A stretch of 64,000 nucleotides of DNA from Mageeibacillus sp. UBA6980. GTDB lineage: Bacteria; Bacillota; Clostridia; Saccharofermentanales; Saccharofermentanaceae. Position numbers and translations under genes: made by a program. Shown here piece after piece: positions 25,849 to 35,614 of this stretch; the first letter of the stretch is position 1; each line of letters begins with the position of its first letter. The DNA lies in the NCBI GenBank assembly GCA_002450095.1, contig DJYK01000036.1:47867-111866 (forward strand). The letters are read 5' to 3'. Below the pieces are notes generated by a model. The model was not told the origin of the DNA, searched no databases, and was given only the letters and a program-made list of their open reading frames with translations.

Positions 25849-27390
25849 ATGAGTTCGATCAGTATTTGTATTCTTATAACAATCATTTGTTATCTGTTAA
25901 TGATGATCGTTGTCGGAGCGATCTTCAGCAAGAAAAATAAGAATTCCGACGATTTCTATCTCGGCGGCAGACACTTAGGACCTCTTGTAACCGCCATGAG
26001 TGCAGAAGCTTCGGATATGAGTTCTTGGCTTCTTATGGGGCTTCCGGGTCTGGCTCTGATTACGGGTCTTGCCGAGGCTTCGTGGACTGCCATAGGTCTT
26101 GCCATCGGTACTTACCTTAACTGGCTGTTTGTTGCGAAGAGGCTCAGGATCTACACGAAGCAGCTGAACGCGGTAACCATACCCGACTTTTTTGCTAAAA
26201 GATTCGGTGATAAGAAAAATATCATCACTTTGATCTCAGCCGTATTTATCGTTGTATTCTTTGTTCCTTATACCGCATCGGGATTCGTCGGCTGCGGTAA
26301 GCTCTTTTCTTCGATATTCGGGATCGATTATATGACTGCCATGATCATCTGTGCGGCAGTAATCATTTTGTACTGCACTCTGGGTGGATTTCTCGCGGCG
26401 TCTACGACCGACTTTATACAGAGCATTATCATGTCCGTAGCGCTCGTTGTAGTTCTCGGATTCTCCTTTAAGGTAGCAGGTCTTGATAACATCATCGACA
26501 ATGTAAAGAATATCGACGGTTACCTTAATATCTTCCAGGGATGTGACGTTAATTCCGGAACGGTAGGTTCCTACGGAGCGTTGCCGATCGCATCGACTCT
26601 CGCTTGGGGACTCGGATACTTCGGTATGCCTCATATCATATTGAGATTCATGGCTATCGAGGATGAGAAGAAACTTCATATTTCTCGAAGAGTCGGTTCG
26701 ATATGGGTCGTTATATCCATGGGTGTCGCGATCTTTATAGGTGTGTGCGGATATACCCTGATGAAAAACGGAATCGTTCCTTCCTATGCCACAAATGCCG
26801 ATGCCGAGCGTATCATTGTCGATGTTGCTCAGAAGATCTCAAGCTACGGTATCCTTCCTGCCATAGTGGGAGGTGTTATCCTCGCAGGTATTCTTGCATC
26901 TGCAATGTCCACGGCTGATTCTCAGCTCCTTGCCGCTTCTTCCTCGGTAACACAGAATATCCTTCAGGATTTCTTCCATATCAAACTCTCCGAGAAAGCT
27001 TCCATAATGCTTGCAAGGATTATGGTCATCATTATATCTGTCGTTGCCATCTTCCTTGCAACGAACCCTGATTCTTCCGTGTTCAGGATCGTATCTTTTG
27101 CATGGGCGGGATTCGGTGCGACATTCGGACCTGCGGTTCTGTTTGCCTTGTTCTGGAAGCGTGCCAACAAGTGGGGAATACTCACGGGTATGCTCGGGGG
27201 AGGCATTCTCATCTTTATATGGAAGTTTGTTATCAGAGTTCAGTTCGCAGATACCTGGCTCAACATCTATGAGCTTCTTCCCGCATTTCTCTTTAATGCA
27301 GTTCTTGTAATTGTTGTATCACTTATTACAAGCGAACCCGACAAAGAGATCACCGATGAGTTTGACCGCGTAACGGCGCAGTGTAAGTAA
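25849..27390 (+). CDS. putP: Sodium/proline symporter (PutP-type, SSS family)
   Basis: 513 residues with about 13 membrane helices. The family hallmark DDFYLGGRHLGPLVTAMSA near residues 31-50 and SSWLLMGLPG match PutP, as does the later SAMSTADSQLLAASSSVTQN segment containing the Na2-site serines and threonines. Imports proline (or a close compound) with sodium. Divergent from citrate synthase; AGGAG precedes the ATG. Together with the permease fusion and proC it points to active use of amino acids. Confidence 0.93.
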   Translation: MSSISICILITIICYLLMMIVVGAIFSKKNKNSDDFYLGGRHLGPLVTAMSAEASDMSSWLLMGLPGLALITGLAEASWTAIGLAIGTYLNWLFVAKRLRIYTKQLNAVTIPDFFAKRFGDKKNIITLISAVFIVVFFVPYTASGFVGCGKLFSSIFGIDYMTAMIICAAVIILYCTLGGFLAASTTDFIQSIIMSVALVVVLGFSFKVAGLDNIIDNVKNIDGYLNIFQGCDVNSGTVGSYGALPIASTLAWGLGYFGMPHIILRFMAIEDEKKLHISRRVGSIWVVISMGVAIFIGVCGYTLMKNGIVPSYATNADAERIIVDVAQKISSYGILPAIVGGVILAGILASAMSTADSQLLAASSSVTQNILQDFFHIKLSEKASIMLARIMVIIISVVAIFLATNPDSSVFRIVSFAWAGFGATFGPAVLFALFWKRANKWGILTGMLGGGILIFIWKFVIRVQFADTWLNIYELLPAFLFNAVLVIVVSLITSEPDKEITDEFDRVTAQCK

Positions 27391-27421
27391 TCCGGGACTC
27401 TAATAACCTAATACAGATCAG

Positions 27422-27455
27422 AAACGGCGGTTTTCAGATAAGAAAGCCGCCGTTT
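27422..27455. terminator. Bidirectional terminator between putP and the dehydrogenase gene
   Basis: AAACGGCGG (27422-27430) pairs perfectly with CCGCCGTTT (27447-27455) around a 16-base loop. T-rich sequence follows on the plus strand and the A run gives T residues on the minus strand. The stem overlaps the last codons of the converging gene. Confidence 0.8.
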
Positions 27456-28126
27456 ATTCCTATTATCTGTCCTGTTATAAAGGAAGAACTGTCGAGTGAC
27501 AGATCGTATATCACGTTGGCCACATCCTGAGGTCGGCCGAGTCTTTGAAGGGGAGTGTCATACATCAATGCTTTCTTGTCTTCATCGGAAAATGACTTCA
27601 TCATATCAGTGTCTATTACTCCGGGTGAAACTGCATTGACTCTGATACCCGAAGGACCGAGTTCTTTGGCGAGCGATTTAACATAAGCGTCGAGGGCTCC
27701 CTTGGAAGCGGAATAAAGTGATTCGCATGAAGCCCCGGTCTGTCCCCACATTGAAGAGACCGCTGTTATGACTCCCTTGCGGTTATGGACCATGGAAGGT
27801 ATCACTTCGTTACAGACGGCAAAGAATCCTCCGAAATTGGTATTCATGATGTGAAGATAGTCATTGTAAGAAAAATCCGTACAAAGTCCCGTAAGGCTGA
27901 TGCCAGCACAGTACACCAACATGTCAACGGGTCCGTATTCGCCCGTAACGTCCCTGATCCCGTTCCTGATCTGATCGATGTCCTCGATGTCGGCTTTTAT
28001 GCCGTAACCCATAGTCCCGGGGGCATGTTTATAGAAATAACTGACGTTGTATCCGTTACTAAGGAAGACTTCCACCGTAGAAGCTCCTATGCCTCTCGAT
28101 CCTCCTGCTACGAGTACATGTGACAT
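27434..28126 (-). CDS. Short-chain dehydrogenase/reductase (FabG-like)
   Basis: 230 residues with the classical SDR order: TGxxxGxG loop as GGSRGIGAS near 8-16, NAG-type motif as YCAGIS, catalytic Ser in AVSSMWGQ, and YSASKGAL with the Tyr-Lys pair. VSPGVIDTDM closes the site. It resembles 3-oxoacyl-ACP reductases, but no other fatty-acid gene lies next to it, so the substrate is open. Single gene converging on putP. Confidence 0.9.
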   Translation of the reverse strand: MSHVLVAGGSRGIGASTVEVFLSNGYNVSYFYKHAPGTMGYGIKADIEDIDQIRNGIRDVTGEYGPVDMLVYCAGISLTGLCTDFSYNDYLHIMNTNFGGFFAVCNEVIPSMVHNRKGVITAVSSMWGQTGASCESLYSASKGALDAYVKSLAKELGPSGIRVNAVSPGVIDTDMMKSFSDEDKKALMYDTPLQRLGRPQDVANVIYDLSLDSSSFITGQIIGINGGFLI

Positions 28127-28222
28127 ATAAATACCTCATTCTCGGATTTACATAAAGCATAAAATAGTTGATACAAATATGCAAATATATTAAGATAATT
28201 CGACCAAAGGAAGGTAATCGAT

Positions 28223-29014
28223 ATGTCAGAGAATGAGAACGAGCAAGCGGAATACGAACGCGCCCTGGAAGTACTTAACAGATCCAAGGGTGAACGCGTT
28301 AAAAAGATAAAAGAGCAGAAGAAACAGAAGAAACAAAAGGAGAAGGAGCATTCTTCCGAGAAAGGGAGCGGATTTTGGTCCAAGTGCAAAAAGGATCCTA
28401 TCATTCCCGCAGCCATCCTTATCCTTATCGCGGCAGTTGTCTTCTTTGTGATCAGAGTCATAGTGCCGATGTTCTCGGTCAAGACTCTCGGCATTACCAT
28501 TGACGAGTACAGAGAGCAGTATGCTTCGGGAAGTATATATAATTCCGCTTTGATGCCTTATGATTTTGCAATTCCGGAAGTAACAATGACGGAAGGTACG
28601 AATGTTGCGTTGACCGCGGCCGCCGAATCGAGGAGCAAGGCAGAGAACCGCCTTATGTATTTTACGGCCGTCATCCCGAACACATCCACTGATTTCGGAA
28701 CCGGGATACAGGGAAGTGTAAGAAAGTCAGACGGTAAGATCACGGCAATGAGGGTCATGGCAGGCTTCAGACCCGAATACGTTCAGGATACAAGTTATAT
28801 GAGCTTCCTTGTCCTTTACTTCGGAAGTTATCTTCAGGGTTTTATCCCGGATGTGTCCGATCAGGATATACAGAATCTTATACTTGATGCCATCAATCAG
28901 ATGCAGAGCGGAGAATATATAATAAGACAGGATCTCGCATATAAGATATCGGTGGTCAATAATGAATCGGTAACATATATCGCATTCGATATAATGCCTT
29001 CGGCTAACGTTTGA
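28223..29014 (+). CDS. Hypothetical single-pass membrane protein with charged N-terminus
   Basis: 263 residues not recognised as a known family. Residues 1-50 are very rich in Glu and Lys (coiled coil likely, KKIKEQKKQKKQKEKE). Residues 58-79 form a membrane helix, and the remaining 180 residues are predicted outside with alternating strands. AAAGGAAGG lies well placed before the ATG. It is a monocistronic gene with its own terminator; the divergent neighbour is the short-chain dehydrogenase. No function is offered. Confidence 0.75.
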   Translation: MSENENEQAEYERALEVLNRSKGERVKKIKEQKKQKKQKEKEHSSEKGSGFWSKCKKDPIIPAAILILIAAVVFFVIRVIVPMFSVKTLGITIDEYREQYASGSIYNSALMPYDFAIPEVTMTEGTNVALTAAAESRSKAENRLMYFTAVIPNTSTDFGTGIQGSVRKSDGKITAMRVMAGFRPEYVQDTSYMSFLVLYFGSYLQGFIPDVSDQDIQNLILDAINQMQSGEYIIRQDLAYKISVVNNESVTYIAFDIMPSANV

Positions 29015-29020
29015 TCTTCG

Positions 29021-29050
29021 GCCCTGATGGTTTATCCTCAGGGCTTTTTT
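29021..29050 (+). terminator. Rho-independent terminator of the hypothetical gene
   Basis: GCCCTGA (29021-29027), a ten-base loop, TCAGGGC (29038-29044) and six T residues, starting seven bases after the stop codon. Confidence 0.93.
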
Positions 29051-29063
29051 ATTGCAATTGAAA

Positions 29064-29107
29064 GGAGTTGTGAAACCCTCTGTATCAGTCGAGGTCTTCA
29101 CAACTCC
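29064..29107 (-). terminator. Probable terminator hairpin of tRNA-Trp
   Basis: GGAGTTGTGAA (29064-29074) and TTCACAACTCC (29097-29107) form a perfect 11-bp stem with an inner CCTC/GAGG pairing, eight bases beyond the tRNA end on the minus strand. The T tail is weak (TTTC). Confidence 0.6.
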
Positions 29108-29114
29108 TGTTGTC

Positions 29115-29189
29115 TGGCAGGGGAGACACGATTCGAACGCGCAACCGGCGGTTTTGGAGACCGCTGCTCTACCGTTGAGCCACTCCCCT
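29115..29189 (-). tRNA. tRNA-Trp (anticodon CCA), 3' CCA encoded
   Basis: A full 75-nt cloverleaf on the minus strand: acceptor AGGGGAG/CTCCCCT, D stem GCTC/GAGC, anticodon stem GCGGT/ACCGC with loop CTCCAAA (anticodon CCA), T arm GCGCG-TTCGAAT-CGTGT (one mismatch-like G-U pair), discriminator G, and an encoded CCA at 29117-29115. Confidence 0.96.
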
Positions 29190-29202
29190 GTACGCAACGG
29201 AT

Positions 29203-29231
29203 AGTTTACTCAACCGTTTGCAACCTGTCAA
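29203..29231 (-). promoter_or_regulatory. Strong promoter of tRNA-Trp
   Basis: On the minus strand a perfect TTGACA (29231-29226), a 17-bp spacer and TAAACT (29208-29203), ending 13 bases before the tRNA 5' end. Confidence 0.88.
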
Positions 29232-29276
29232 GTGTAATGTTATTATGCTTTTTATATTAAAAAAGAGGTGTTGTCT

Positions 29277-30074
29277 ATGAAGCTTACGGTAATCGGTGCC
29301 GGAAATATGGGGCGTGCCCTGATCAGAGGATTTGTAGAAGGCGGTGTACTTAAGCCTTCCGAAGTTTATGTTTATGACATCATCGAAGAGGCCGCAAGGA
29401 ATGTGGCTTCGGAATATAAGGTCAACTGTTCTTCTGATCCTAATGCCGATGTTAAGGACAGTGATTATGTTCTTATGGCCGTAAAGCCTCAGCACTTTGA
29501 TGATACTTTGAAGGGTATCAAAGACGATCTCGGCTCTGAAACAGTCGTTCTCTCGATCGCTGCGGCAGTTACCGTCTCCCGTATCAAAGGGATAATCGGT
29601 GACAGGAAGCTCGTAAGGATAATGCCGAATACTCCCGCACAGGTAGGAAGCGGCGTTTCTGCGGTATGCCCTGTCGGGCTCGATCCGGAACAGACGGATT
29701 TTGTACAGAAGCTTTTCGAGACGTGCGGTATCGTCGTTGTCTGCGATGAGAAGACCCTCGATGCGATCGGATGCGTTTCCGGTACGGGTCCTGCTTATGT
29801 GATGCTCTTTATCGAAGCGATGTCGGATGCAGCGGTAAGCCTTGGGATCAAAAGAGCGGATGCCCTGAAGATCGCTGCCGCTACCGTCGCAGGTTCCGGA
29901 AAGCTCTGTCTCGAGACCGGAGTTCATCCCGCTGTTCTTAAGGATCAGGTTACAAGTCCTGCCGGAACGACTATCGAGGGTGTTATGGCTCTCGAGGAGA
30001 ACGGTTTCCGTAATGCTGTTATCAAGTCAGTAACTGCAGCAGCCGAGAAGACTGCCAGGATGCAGGGGAAATAA
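29277..30074 (+). CDS. proC: Pyrroline-5-carboxylate reductase
   Basis: 265 residues from the ATG at 29277, which has AGAGGTG six bases upstream; GTG (29268) and TTG (29271) also lie in frame but overlap that ribosome site. Makes proline from pyrroline-5-carboxylate with NAD(P)H in the cytoplasm. IGAGNMGRALI is the Rossmann nucleotide loop, AVKPQHF the second conserved strand, RIMPNTPAQVGSGVSAV and SGTGPAYVMLFIEAM the substrate-side motifs, and TSPAGTTIEGV the C-terminal signature. Its TAA overlaps the ATG of rnhA. Confidence 0.96.
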   Translation: MKLTVIGAGNMGRALIRGFVEGGVLKPSEVYVYDIIEEAARNVASEYKVNCSSDPNADVKDSDYVLMAVKPQHFDDTLKGIKDDLGSETVVLSIAAAVTVSRIKGIIGDRKLVRIMPNTPAQVGSGVSAVCPVGLDPEQTDFVQKLFETCGIVVVCDEKTLDAIGCVSGTGPAYVMLFIEAMSDAAVSLGIKRADALKIAAATVAGSGKLCLETGVHPAVLKDQVTSPAGTTIEGVMALEENGFRNAVIKSVTAAAEKTARMQGK

Positions 30075-30529
30075 TGCCGGATATTACCAAGGTGACAATC
30101 TATACCGACGGAGCCTGTTCGGGTAATCCGGGGCCAGGAGGATGGGCTGCGATCCTTTCCTTTGGAAGCGTTAAGCGCGAGATATCGGGCGGAGAGCCTC
30201 ATACCACAAATAACAGGATGGAGTTGATGGCCGTAATAGAGAGCCTTAAGCTCCTGACGCGCCCATGTGTTGTAGATATGTATTCAGACAGTGCTTACGT
30301 TGTGAATGCATTTAATCAGAATTGGATCGTAAACTGGCAGAAAAAGGGCTGGGTAAACAGCGCGAAGAATCCCGTTGCCAATAAAGATCTGTGGGAGATG
30401 CTTATCGAACTTTGTAAGGTTCATAAGGTCACTTTCATCAAGGTCAAAGGTCATGCGGATAATGAGTTCAATAACCGCTGTGACGAGCTCGCCGTTATCG
30501 AATCCAAGAAATTTACGAAGGAATCCTGA
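30074..30529 (+). CDS. rnhA: Ribonuclease HI
   Basis: 151 residues; cuts the RNA strand of RNA-DNA hybrids during replication. The metal-binding acids are all present: Asp in YTDGACSGNPGPGGW, Glu in NNRMELMAVIESL, Asp in MYSDSAYV and Asp in NNRCDELAV; HADNEF is the flexible His loop. Length and motifs match the E. coli-type enzyme including the basic handle (NWQKKGWVNSAKNP). Coupled to proC (TAATG) and to the next gene (TGATG). Confidence 0.97.
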   Translation: MPDITKVTIYTDGACSGNPGPGGWAAILSFGSVKREISGGEPHTTNNRMELMAVIESLKLLTRPCVVDMYSDSAYVVNAFNQNWIVNWQKKGWVNSAKNPVANKDLWEMLIELCKVHKVTFIKVKGHADNEFNNRCDELAVIESKKFTKES

Positions 30530-31080
30530 TGGAAGAGAAATATCGTAATCTAATTGAAACAACCCGGAAGTCCGAATTGGTCTTTCACGGAAAAGTTTTT
30601 GATACAATTGTTAAGGATGTCACTCTGGCCGACGGGAGCACCGCAAAGCGTGAGATCGTTGTTCATCACGGCGGAGCCTGTGTTATTCCTATAGACGATG
30701 ACAATAACTGTTATATGGTAAGACAGTTCAGAAGTCCTTTCGAGCGTATCCTTCTTGAGGTCCCTGCAGGGAAACTTGAGTACGGTGAGGACCCTATGGC
30801 ATGTGCCGTAAGAGAACTTCGGGAGGAGACCGGATTCGAGGCTTCTGAGATTACCGATCTGGGCAAGATGATCGCATCTCCCGGATACGACAGTGAGGTC
30901 ATATCTTTGTATATGGCCAGAGGTTTAAAGCAGGCGGGACAGAGGCTCGACGAAGGAGAATTTCTTAACGTCGAGAAGATACCGTTTCTTACTCTGCTCG
31001 ATATGGCTCAGAAGGGTCAGATCTGCGACAGCAAGACGTTAATCTGTATTTATAAGGCAAGCAGGAGACTTGGCATTTGA
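30529..31080 (+). CDS. Nudix hydrolase, ADP-ribose pyrophosphatase type
   Basis: 183 residues with an intact Nudix box (G-x5-E-x7-REL-x-EE-x-GF) starting at GKLEYGEDP near residue 82 and running to REETGF. The PAGKLE lead-in and the preceding VRQFRSPFERILLEVPAGK are characteristic of ADP-ribose pyrophosphatases (NudF). It would clear ADP-ribose, a toxic by-product of NAD use; note that a sirtuin, which makes acetyl-ADP-ribose, is encoded 22 kb downstream. AAGGAATCC precedes the ATG, and it overlaps ftsK by four bases. Confidence 0.93.
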   Translation: MEEKYRNLIETTRKSELVFHGKVFDTIVKDVTLADGSTAKREIVVHHGGACVIPIDDDNNCYMVRQFRSPFERILLEVPAGKLEYGEDPMACAVRELREETGFEASEITDLGKMIASPGYDSEVISLYMARGLKQAGQRLDEGEFLNVEKIPFLTLLDMAQKGQICDSKTLICIYKASRRLGI

Positions 31081-34004
31081 ACAGTTTTGAAGGAAAAAGA
31101 GAAGTAACGGGAATAGTTTTATTCTTCTGTGCTATCGCACTTACACTTTTATATTATCTTCCCGCTGAAGTAACAGGTGTATTAGGAGAGCTCATAAGGA
31201 CTATCGGAGGCGGACTTATAGGATCTGCCGCTTTTGTCATACCTGTTTTCCTGTTGTATGCATCTGTTGATTTCTTTATCGAGAAGAGAGCCGGTGTTTC
31301 TCCCGTAAGAATCAGATCGGTCATTATATTCATAATCTGTCTGTCGGCTTTGTTGTCCGTAATCACAGTGGATTTTGTTTATTTCAAGTCTTTATGTATT
31401 TCAGAACCCGATCAGAAGTATAAAGCTTCGACAGCCATAGCCTTGTTATGGAAATCCGGCTCGGATGCTTCCCTGATCACTCCGATCGGCGGCAGTAAGC
31501 CTTTGCCCGGAGGACTTCTCGGCGGTCTTTTGGCGGTCTCTCTTCATACGGTATGCGGGAAGATCACGTCTATTGTTGCTTTGATCGGATTGATCGCCGC
31601 TCAGATAATACTTGTTTTTCACATCTCGCTTAAGAAGACCGTGGCAAAGACCGCTAAGGCTGTCGGCAATGCCGTCAGAAATTCTTCAGTCAGGAGAAAT
31701 GAGCAAAGAGTTCAGAGAAGACCTCAGGCCGATCCTCGAAGACGGCCTCAGGGAAGACCGGTTCAACCGAGTTCAGGTATGAATTCTCCGTTTGTTCAGT
31801 CTTCGATGCCGCAACGTACAAAACCGTACTTTGATAAGGAGCATCCTTATAACGTTCAAGACCCTTTTAACCGTTCGATGCCCGTGGACAGCCGAACGGG
31901 TTTTACGGATGTTTCCGATCCCGCTTTCGGTGCGAATACAAAAGGTGAGGCGGGTGTCCTTAAATACGGGGAGAAACGTGTAAGCACGGAGTCTCCCTAT
32001 ACTGCAAACGCGGATTTCTCCTATGATTCCATGCCGCGCAATGCACATTCGAGACCTTCAAAGAGGCAGATGGATGCTCCGGATTTTCTTAAGATGGATG
32101 CGCAGACCGATTTCTACGATCTGTCGGGCGGAGTATATCCCGGTGAATCGGATTATGGCGATGATTTCAGCACAAAACCTGCGGCCGGCGGATACTATAC
32201 ACCCGAAGACGATCTTCCGTATGAGATAACTGATGATTCTCCTTACGATTACAGTGCGGAGCCTGAAAGACCTTCGGTAAGGCCTTCTCATATGCCTCGT
32301 GTCTACACGGAAGAGGTAATGCCTGAGCCTGTTGAAGAGCCGGAAGACGAGCCGTATCTTGATAATACTGTCTCCATCAATAAGACAAATGATGATACCG
32401 AAGGGTATTCGAGGACCGAAGGGAGGATAATCGATACTTCGGCTTCCGAAAAGGCCCCGGGTTCTTCCGTTCAGATCTCTTCCACCTCATCCGTGACCGA
32501 AGGAAAGAGGATCAAGGCTAATCAGTTTAAAAACTATAAGCCGGTTCCGCTCTCGGTTCTGGCACAAGACCCTAATAAGAACAGGAACACCACGGAAAGT
32601 GACGAGAAACTTCGTGAGAAAGCCTCGGCACTTCAGGAGACGCTTAGGACATTCGGTATTACCGATGCCAAGGTTAGTAATATAACTCACGGTCCGGCCA
32701 TAACAAGATTCGAAGTTACCATAGGCGCAGGTGTCAAAGTATCCAAGGTCAAATCCTTGGAAGATGACATCGCATTGGCGATGGCTGCAACTGCAGTGCG
32801 TATCGAAGCGCCTATCCCGGGAAAGCGTGCCATAGGTATAGAGATACCTAATGACAAGACATCAGCCGTTTATTTGAGAACTATTCTCGAGACCAAAGAA
32901 TTCAGGCAGTCTGATCCTATGAACGTCGGTCTCGGTAAGGACATCCCCGGTAAGCCTATCTACTGTAATATCGCCAAGATGCCGCACCTCCTTATTGCCG
33001 GTGCGACCGGTTCCGGTAAGTCCGTGTGCGTAAACTCGATCCTTATGAGCATTTTGTGTAAAGCATCTCCCAAAGATGTCAGGATGATACTCATCGACCC
33101 TAAGGTCGTTGAACTGTCTGTTTATAACGGAATACCGCATCTACTCATGCCGGTCGTAACCGATATGAAGATCGCGACGGGAGCGCTCAAGTGGGCTGTT
33201 GCCGAGATGGAGAGAAGATATAAGCTCTTTGCAGATAAAGCAGTAAGAAACATGGACGGTTATAATAACTGTCTCGATGATGACGAGGAACCTTTGCCTT
33301 TGATCCTAATCATAATCGATGAGCTCGCCGATCTGATGGCTGTTGCCAAGAACGAGGTCGAGACACAGATAGGAAGACTCGCGGCGATGGCCAGAGCGGC
33401 CGGTATGCATATGATCATCGCGACACAGAGACCTTCTGTTGACGTTATTACAGGTGTAATCAAGAGTAATGTTCCTTCGAGGATCGCTTTTGCCGTTGCG
33501 TCCGGTGTCGACAGCCGAACGATCATCGACTCTTACGGTGCTGAGAAACTTCTCGGCAAGGGTGATATGCTCTATGCTCCTCAGTCTGCTCCGAAGCCTT
33601 TAAGAGGGCAGGGAGCATTCGTATCGGACAGTGAGGTAGAGGATGCCGTCAATTACCTTAAAGAGAAGTACGGACCTTTGTATGATCAGAACATAAACGA
33701 TCAGGTCGAGAGGATATCAAGAGGAGAAGGAACGGGGAAGGCGGACGGTGTTTCTGATCCTTCCGTTAATGAGAGTTCCGATGATGACCTGCTTGATGCA
33801 GCCGTTGAAGCGGTCCTTCAGGCAAAGAATGCAAGTATTTCCATTCTTCAAAGACGACTCGGCGTAGGTTATCCGAGAGCGGCAAGACTGGTCGATGTTA
33901 TGGAACAGAAAGGTTATATCGGTCCGTTCGAGGGAAGTAAGCCACGTAAAGTCCTTATTACCGAGACTGACTGGATCGAGATAAAGGCCAAAAGAGGCAA
34001 CTGA
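31077..34004 (+). CDS. ftsK: DNA translocase FtsK/SpoIIIE
   Basis: 975 residues from a TTG start that overlaps the Nudix stop. Four or five N-terminal membrane helices (to about residue 190) anchor it at the septum. A long proline-, serine- and acid-rich linker spans about 200-480, followed by the alpha/beta motor (GATGSGKS near 641-648, IIIDELADLM, then TQRPSVDVITGVIKSNVPSRI) and a winged-helix gamma domain at the end (LLDAAVEAVLQ...ISILQRRLGVGYPRAARLVD) that reads chromosome polarity. It pumps DNA at division or into the forespore. The linker, with little conserved sequence, is unusually long for a SpoIIIE-like protein. Confidence 0.95.
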   Translation: MNSFEGKREVTGIVLFFCAIALTLLYYLPAEVTGVLGELIRTIGGGLIGSAAFVIPVFLLYASVDFFIEKRAGVSPVRIRSVIIFIICLSALLSVITVDFVYFKSLCISEPDQKYKASTAIALLWKSGSDASLITPIGGSKPLPGGLLGGLLAVSLHTVCGKITSIVALIGLIAAQIILVFHISLKKTVAKTAKAVGNAVRNSSVRRNEQRVQRRPQADPRRRPQGRPVQPSSGMNSPFVQSSMPQRTKPYFDKEHPYNVQDPFNRSMPVDSRTGFTDVSDPAFGANTKGEAGVLKYGEKRVSTESPYTANADFSYDSMPRNAHSRPSKRQMDAPDFLKMDAQTDFYDLSGGVYPGESDYGDDFSTKPAAGGYYTPEDDLPYEITDDSPYDYSAEPERPSVRPSHMPRVYTEEVMPEPVEEPEDEPYLDNTVSINKTNDDTEGYSRTEGRIIDTSASEKAPGSSVQISSTSSVTEGKRIKANQFKNYKPVPLSVLAQDPNKNRNTTESDEKLREKASALQETLRTFGITDAKVSNITHGPAITRFEVTIGAGVKVSKVKSLEDDIALAMAATAVRIEAPIPGKRAIGIEIPNDKTSAVYLRTILETKEFRQSDPMNVGLGKDIPGKPIYCNIAKMPHLLIAGATGSGKSVCVNSILMSILCKASPKDVRMILIDPKVVELSVYNGIPHLLMPVVTDMKIATGALKWAVAEMERRYKLFADKAVRNMDGYNNCLDDDEEPLPLILIIIDELADLMAVAKNEVETQIGRLAAMARAAGMHMIIATQRPSVDVITGVIKSNVPSRIAFAVASGVDSRTIIDSYGAEKLLGKGDMLYAPQSAPKPLRGQGAFVSDSEVEDAVNYLKEKYGPLYDQNINDQVERISRGEGTGKADGVSDPSVNESSDDDLLDAAVEAVLQAKNASISILQRRLGVGYPRAARLVDVMEQKGYIGPFEGSKPRKVLITETDWIEIKAKRGN

Positions 34005-34016
34005 CAGGCTTATCAT

Positions 34017-35606
34017 ATGAAGATCCTCGGACGTAAGAGCAGATTTGCCGGCAACAGCCTTATACTATCCACCATTCTCGTTATGGCCGGTCTGGTGTTG
34101 TCAAAAGCATCCGGATTCTTACGTGATATCTTTGTCGGTATCAAATTCAGCGACTCGGTCTATAGAGACAGTTTTACTCTCGCGTTTTCTATACCGGATC
34201 TTGTTTATAATCTTCTTATCGGCGGATCGATACAGTCTGCCATCACTCCTTCGTTATCGGCAAGTATTGCGGCGGGTGAGGAGAAGAAGGGGATCAGGGC
34301 TGTAAGCATATTTATCTCATTCTTCGCCTTGCTCCTTATATTCGTATGTACTTTGGGCGTAATCTTTTCTCCTCAGATATACAGTATATTCAGCGACGGA
34401 GATACAAGTGAACAGATTGTGAATCTTGCGGCCAATGCTTCGAGATGGCTGTTCCCTCAGATAGTATTCATGATGCTCGCCGCTCTTTGCATAGGTATCT
34501 TAAATGCTTACAAGAGGTTCGAATCAACCTCATTCGGTCCTACCATATACAATACTTTCGTTTTGATCGCGATAATCGCATTTGCCGGCAACAGTCTGCC
34601 TCAGCTTATGCATACCACTTGCGGTATCATGGGTGCCGCGATTATCTACTTTGCCTACCAGTATATAGTCGGCCGGGATAAACTCCGTGCTTTCAGATTT
34701 ATCTGGGCTCCCGGAGATAAAGATTTTCACGCTCTTGTAAGAAGGGCTCTGCCGATACTCATATCGGCTTCCGTTGTACAGATCAACATGGTCATCTTAA
34801 ATTATTTCGCGATAAGGCTTCCGGATTCCGGTTATATATATGCGCTCCGTAACGCATCCACGACTTGGCAGCTTCCTTACGGTATCTTCGCTGTAGCGAT
34901 CGGGAACGTAATGCTGCCGTCTCTTGCAGAATGTTACGGTAAAGGTGACTTCAAAGGCGCTTCGGATCTTATCTCATCGAGGATCAAGAGTGCTTTGTTT
35001 CTGACGATCCCGTCGGCCGGTATTATGGCGGTATTGAATCTCGAGGTTATCAAGGCGATATTCCAATGGAATTCCGCATATCGTGAGATCGATGCCATAA
35101 GGGCGGGACAGTTGCTGACCGGTTATTCTATAGCGATAATCACACATTCTGTCGTATTTATAATGAATCAGGCCTTTTATGCGATAGGAAAGACAAGGGT
35201 ACCTCTTATGGCGGGGTGCATCGGTCTTATATCCAATCCTGTCTGCTGCATTCTTCTGATTCCGAGTCTCGGTGCGATGGGACTTACGCTCTCATATTCG
35301 ATAACGAGTATCCTTCAGATGACTCTTCTTTGCATAGTTTACTGCAGTTATAAGGAGATTCGTCCGAGGCACATGTTGGGATTTACGTTGAAATGCATAT
35401 CAAGTATGTTGATCATGTGCGTCGTAGCGACATTTATCAATTTAAATGCTCCCGTTGCTCACGGGAAGATAAACGAGCTTATATCCGTCGCCGTTAAAGT
35501 GCTGGGTTCAGGAATTATATATATCGGGGCGACTCTTATTCTGCGCGTTCCCGAATCCCGTCAGTTCCTGAACAGTATCTTGGGTAAATTCCGTAAGTCC
35601 AAATAA
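34017..35606 (+). CDS. murJ: Lipid II flippase MurJ
   Basis: A 529-residue MOP-superfamily membrane protein with 13-14 helices. SKASGFLRDIFVG near residues 28-40 is the MurJ/MviN signature in helix 1, including the essential Arg, and the family motifs LYNTF-like (TIYNTFVLI) and RNASTTWQLPYGIFAVAIGNVMLPSLAE are present. It moves lipid-linked peptidoglycan precursors to the outer face. It follows ftsK by 12 bases. Confidence 0.93.
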   Translation: MKILGRKSRFAGNSLILSTILVMAGLVLSKASGFLRDIFVGIKFSDSVYRDSFTLAFSIPDLVYNLLIGGSIQSAITPSLSASIAAGEEKKGIRAVSIFISFFALLLIFVCTLGVIFSPQIYSIFSDGDTSEQIVNLAANASRWLFPQIVFMMLAALCIGILNAYKRFESTSFGPTIYNTFVLIAIIAFAGNSLPQLMHTTCGIMGAAIIYFAYQYIVGRDKLRAFRFIWAPGDKDFHALVRRALPILISASVVQINMVILNYFAIRLPDSGYIYALRNASTTWQLPYGIFAVAIGNVMLPSLAECYGKGDFKGASDLISSRIKSALFLTIPSAGIMAVLNLEVIKAIFQWNSAYREIDAIRAGQLLTGYSIAIITHSVVFIMNQAFYAIGKTRVPLMAGCIGLISNPVCCILLIPSLGAMGLTLSYSITSILQMTLLCIVYCSYKEIRPRHMLGFTLKCISSMLIMCVVATFINLNAPVAHGKINELISVAVKVLGSGIIYIGATLILRVPESRQFLNSILGKFRKSK

Positions 35607-35614
35607 TAGGACTT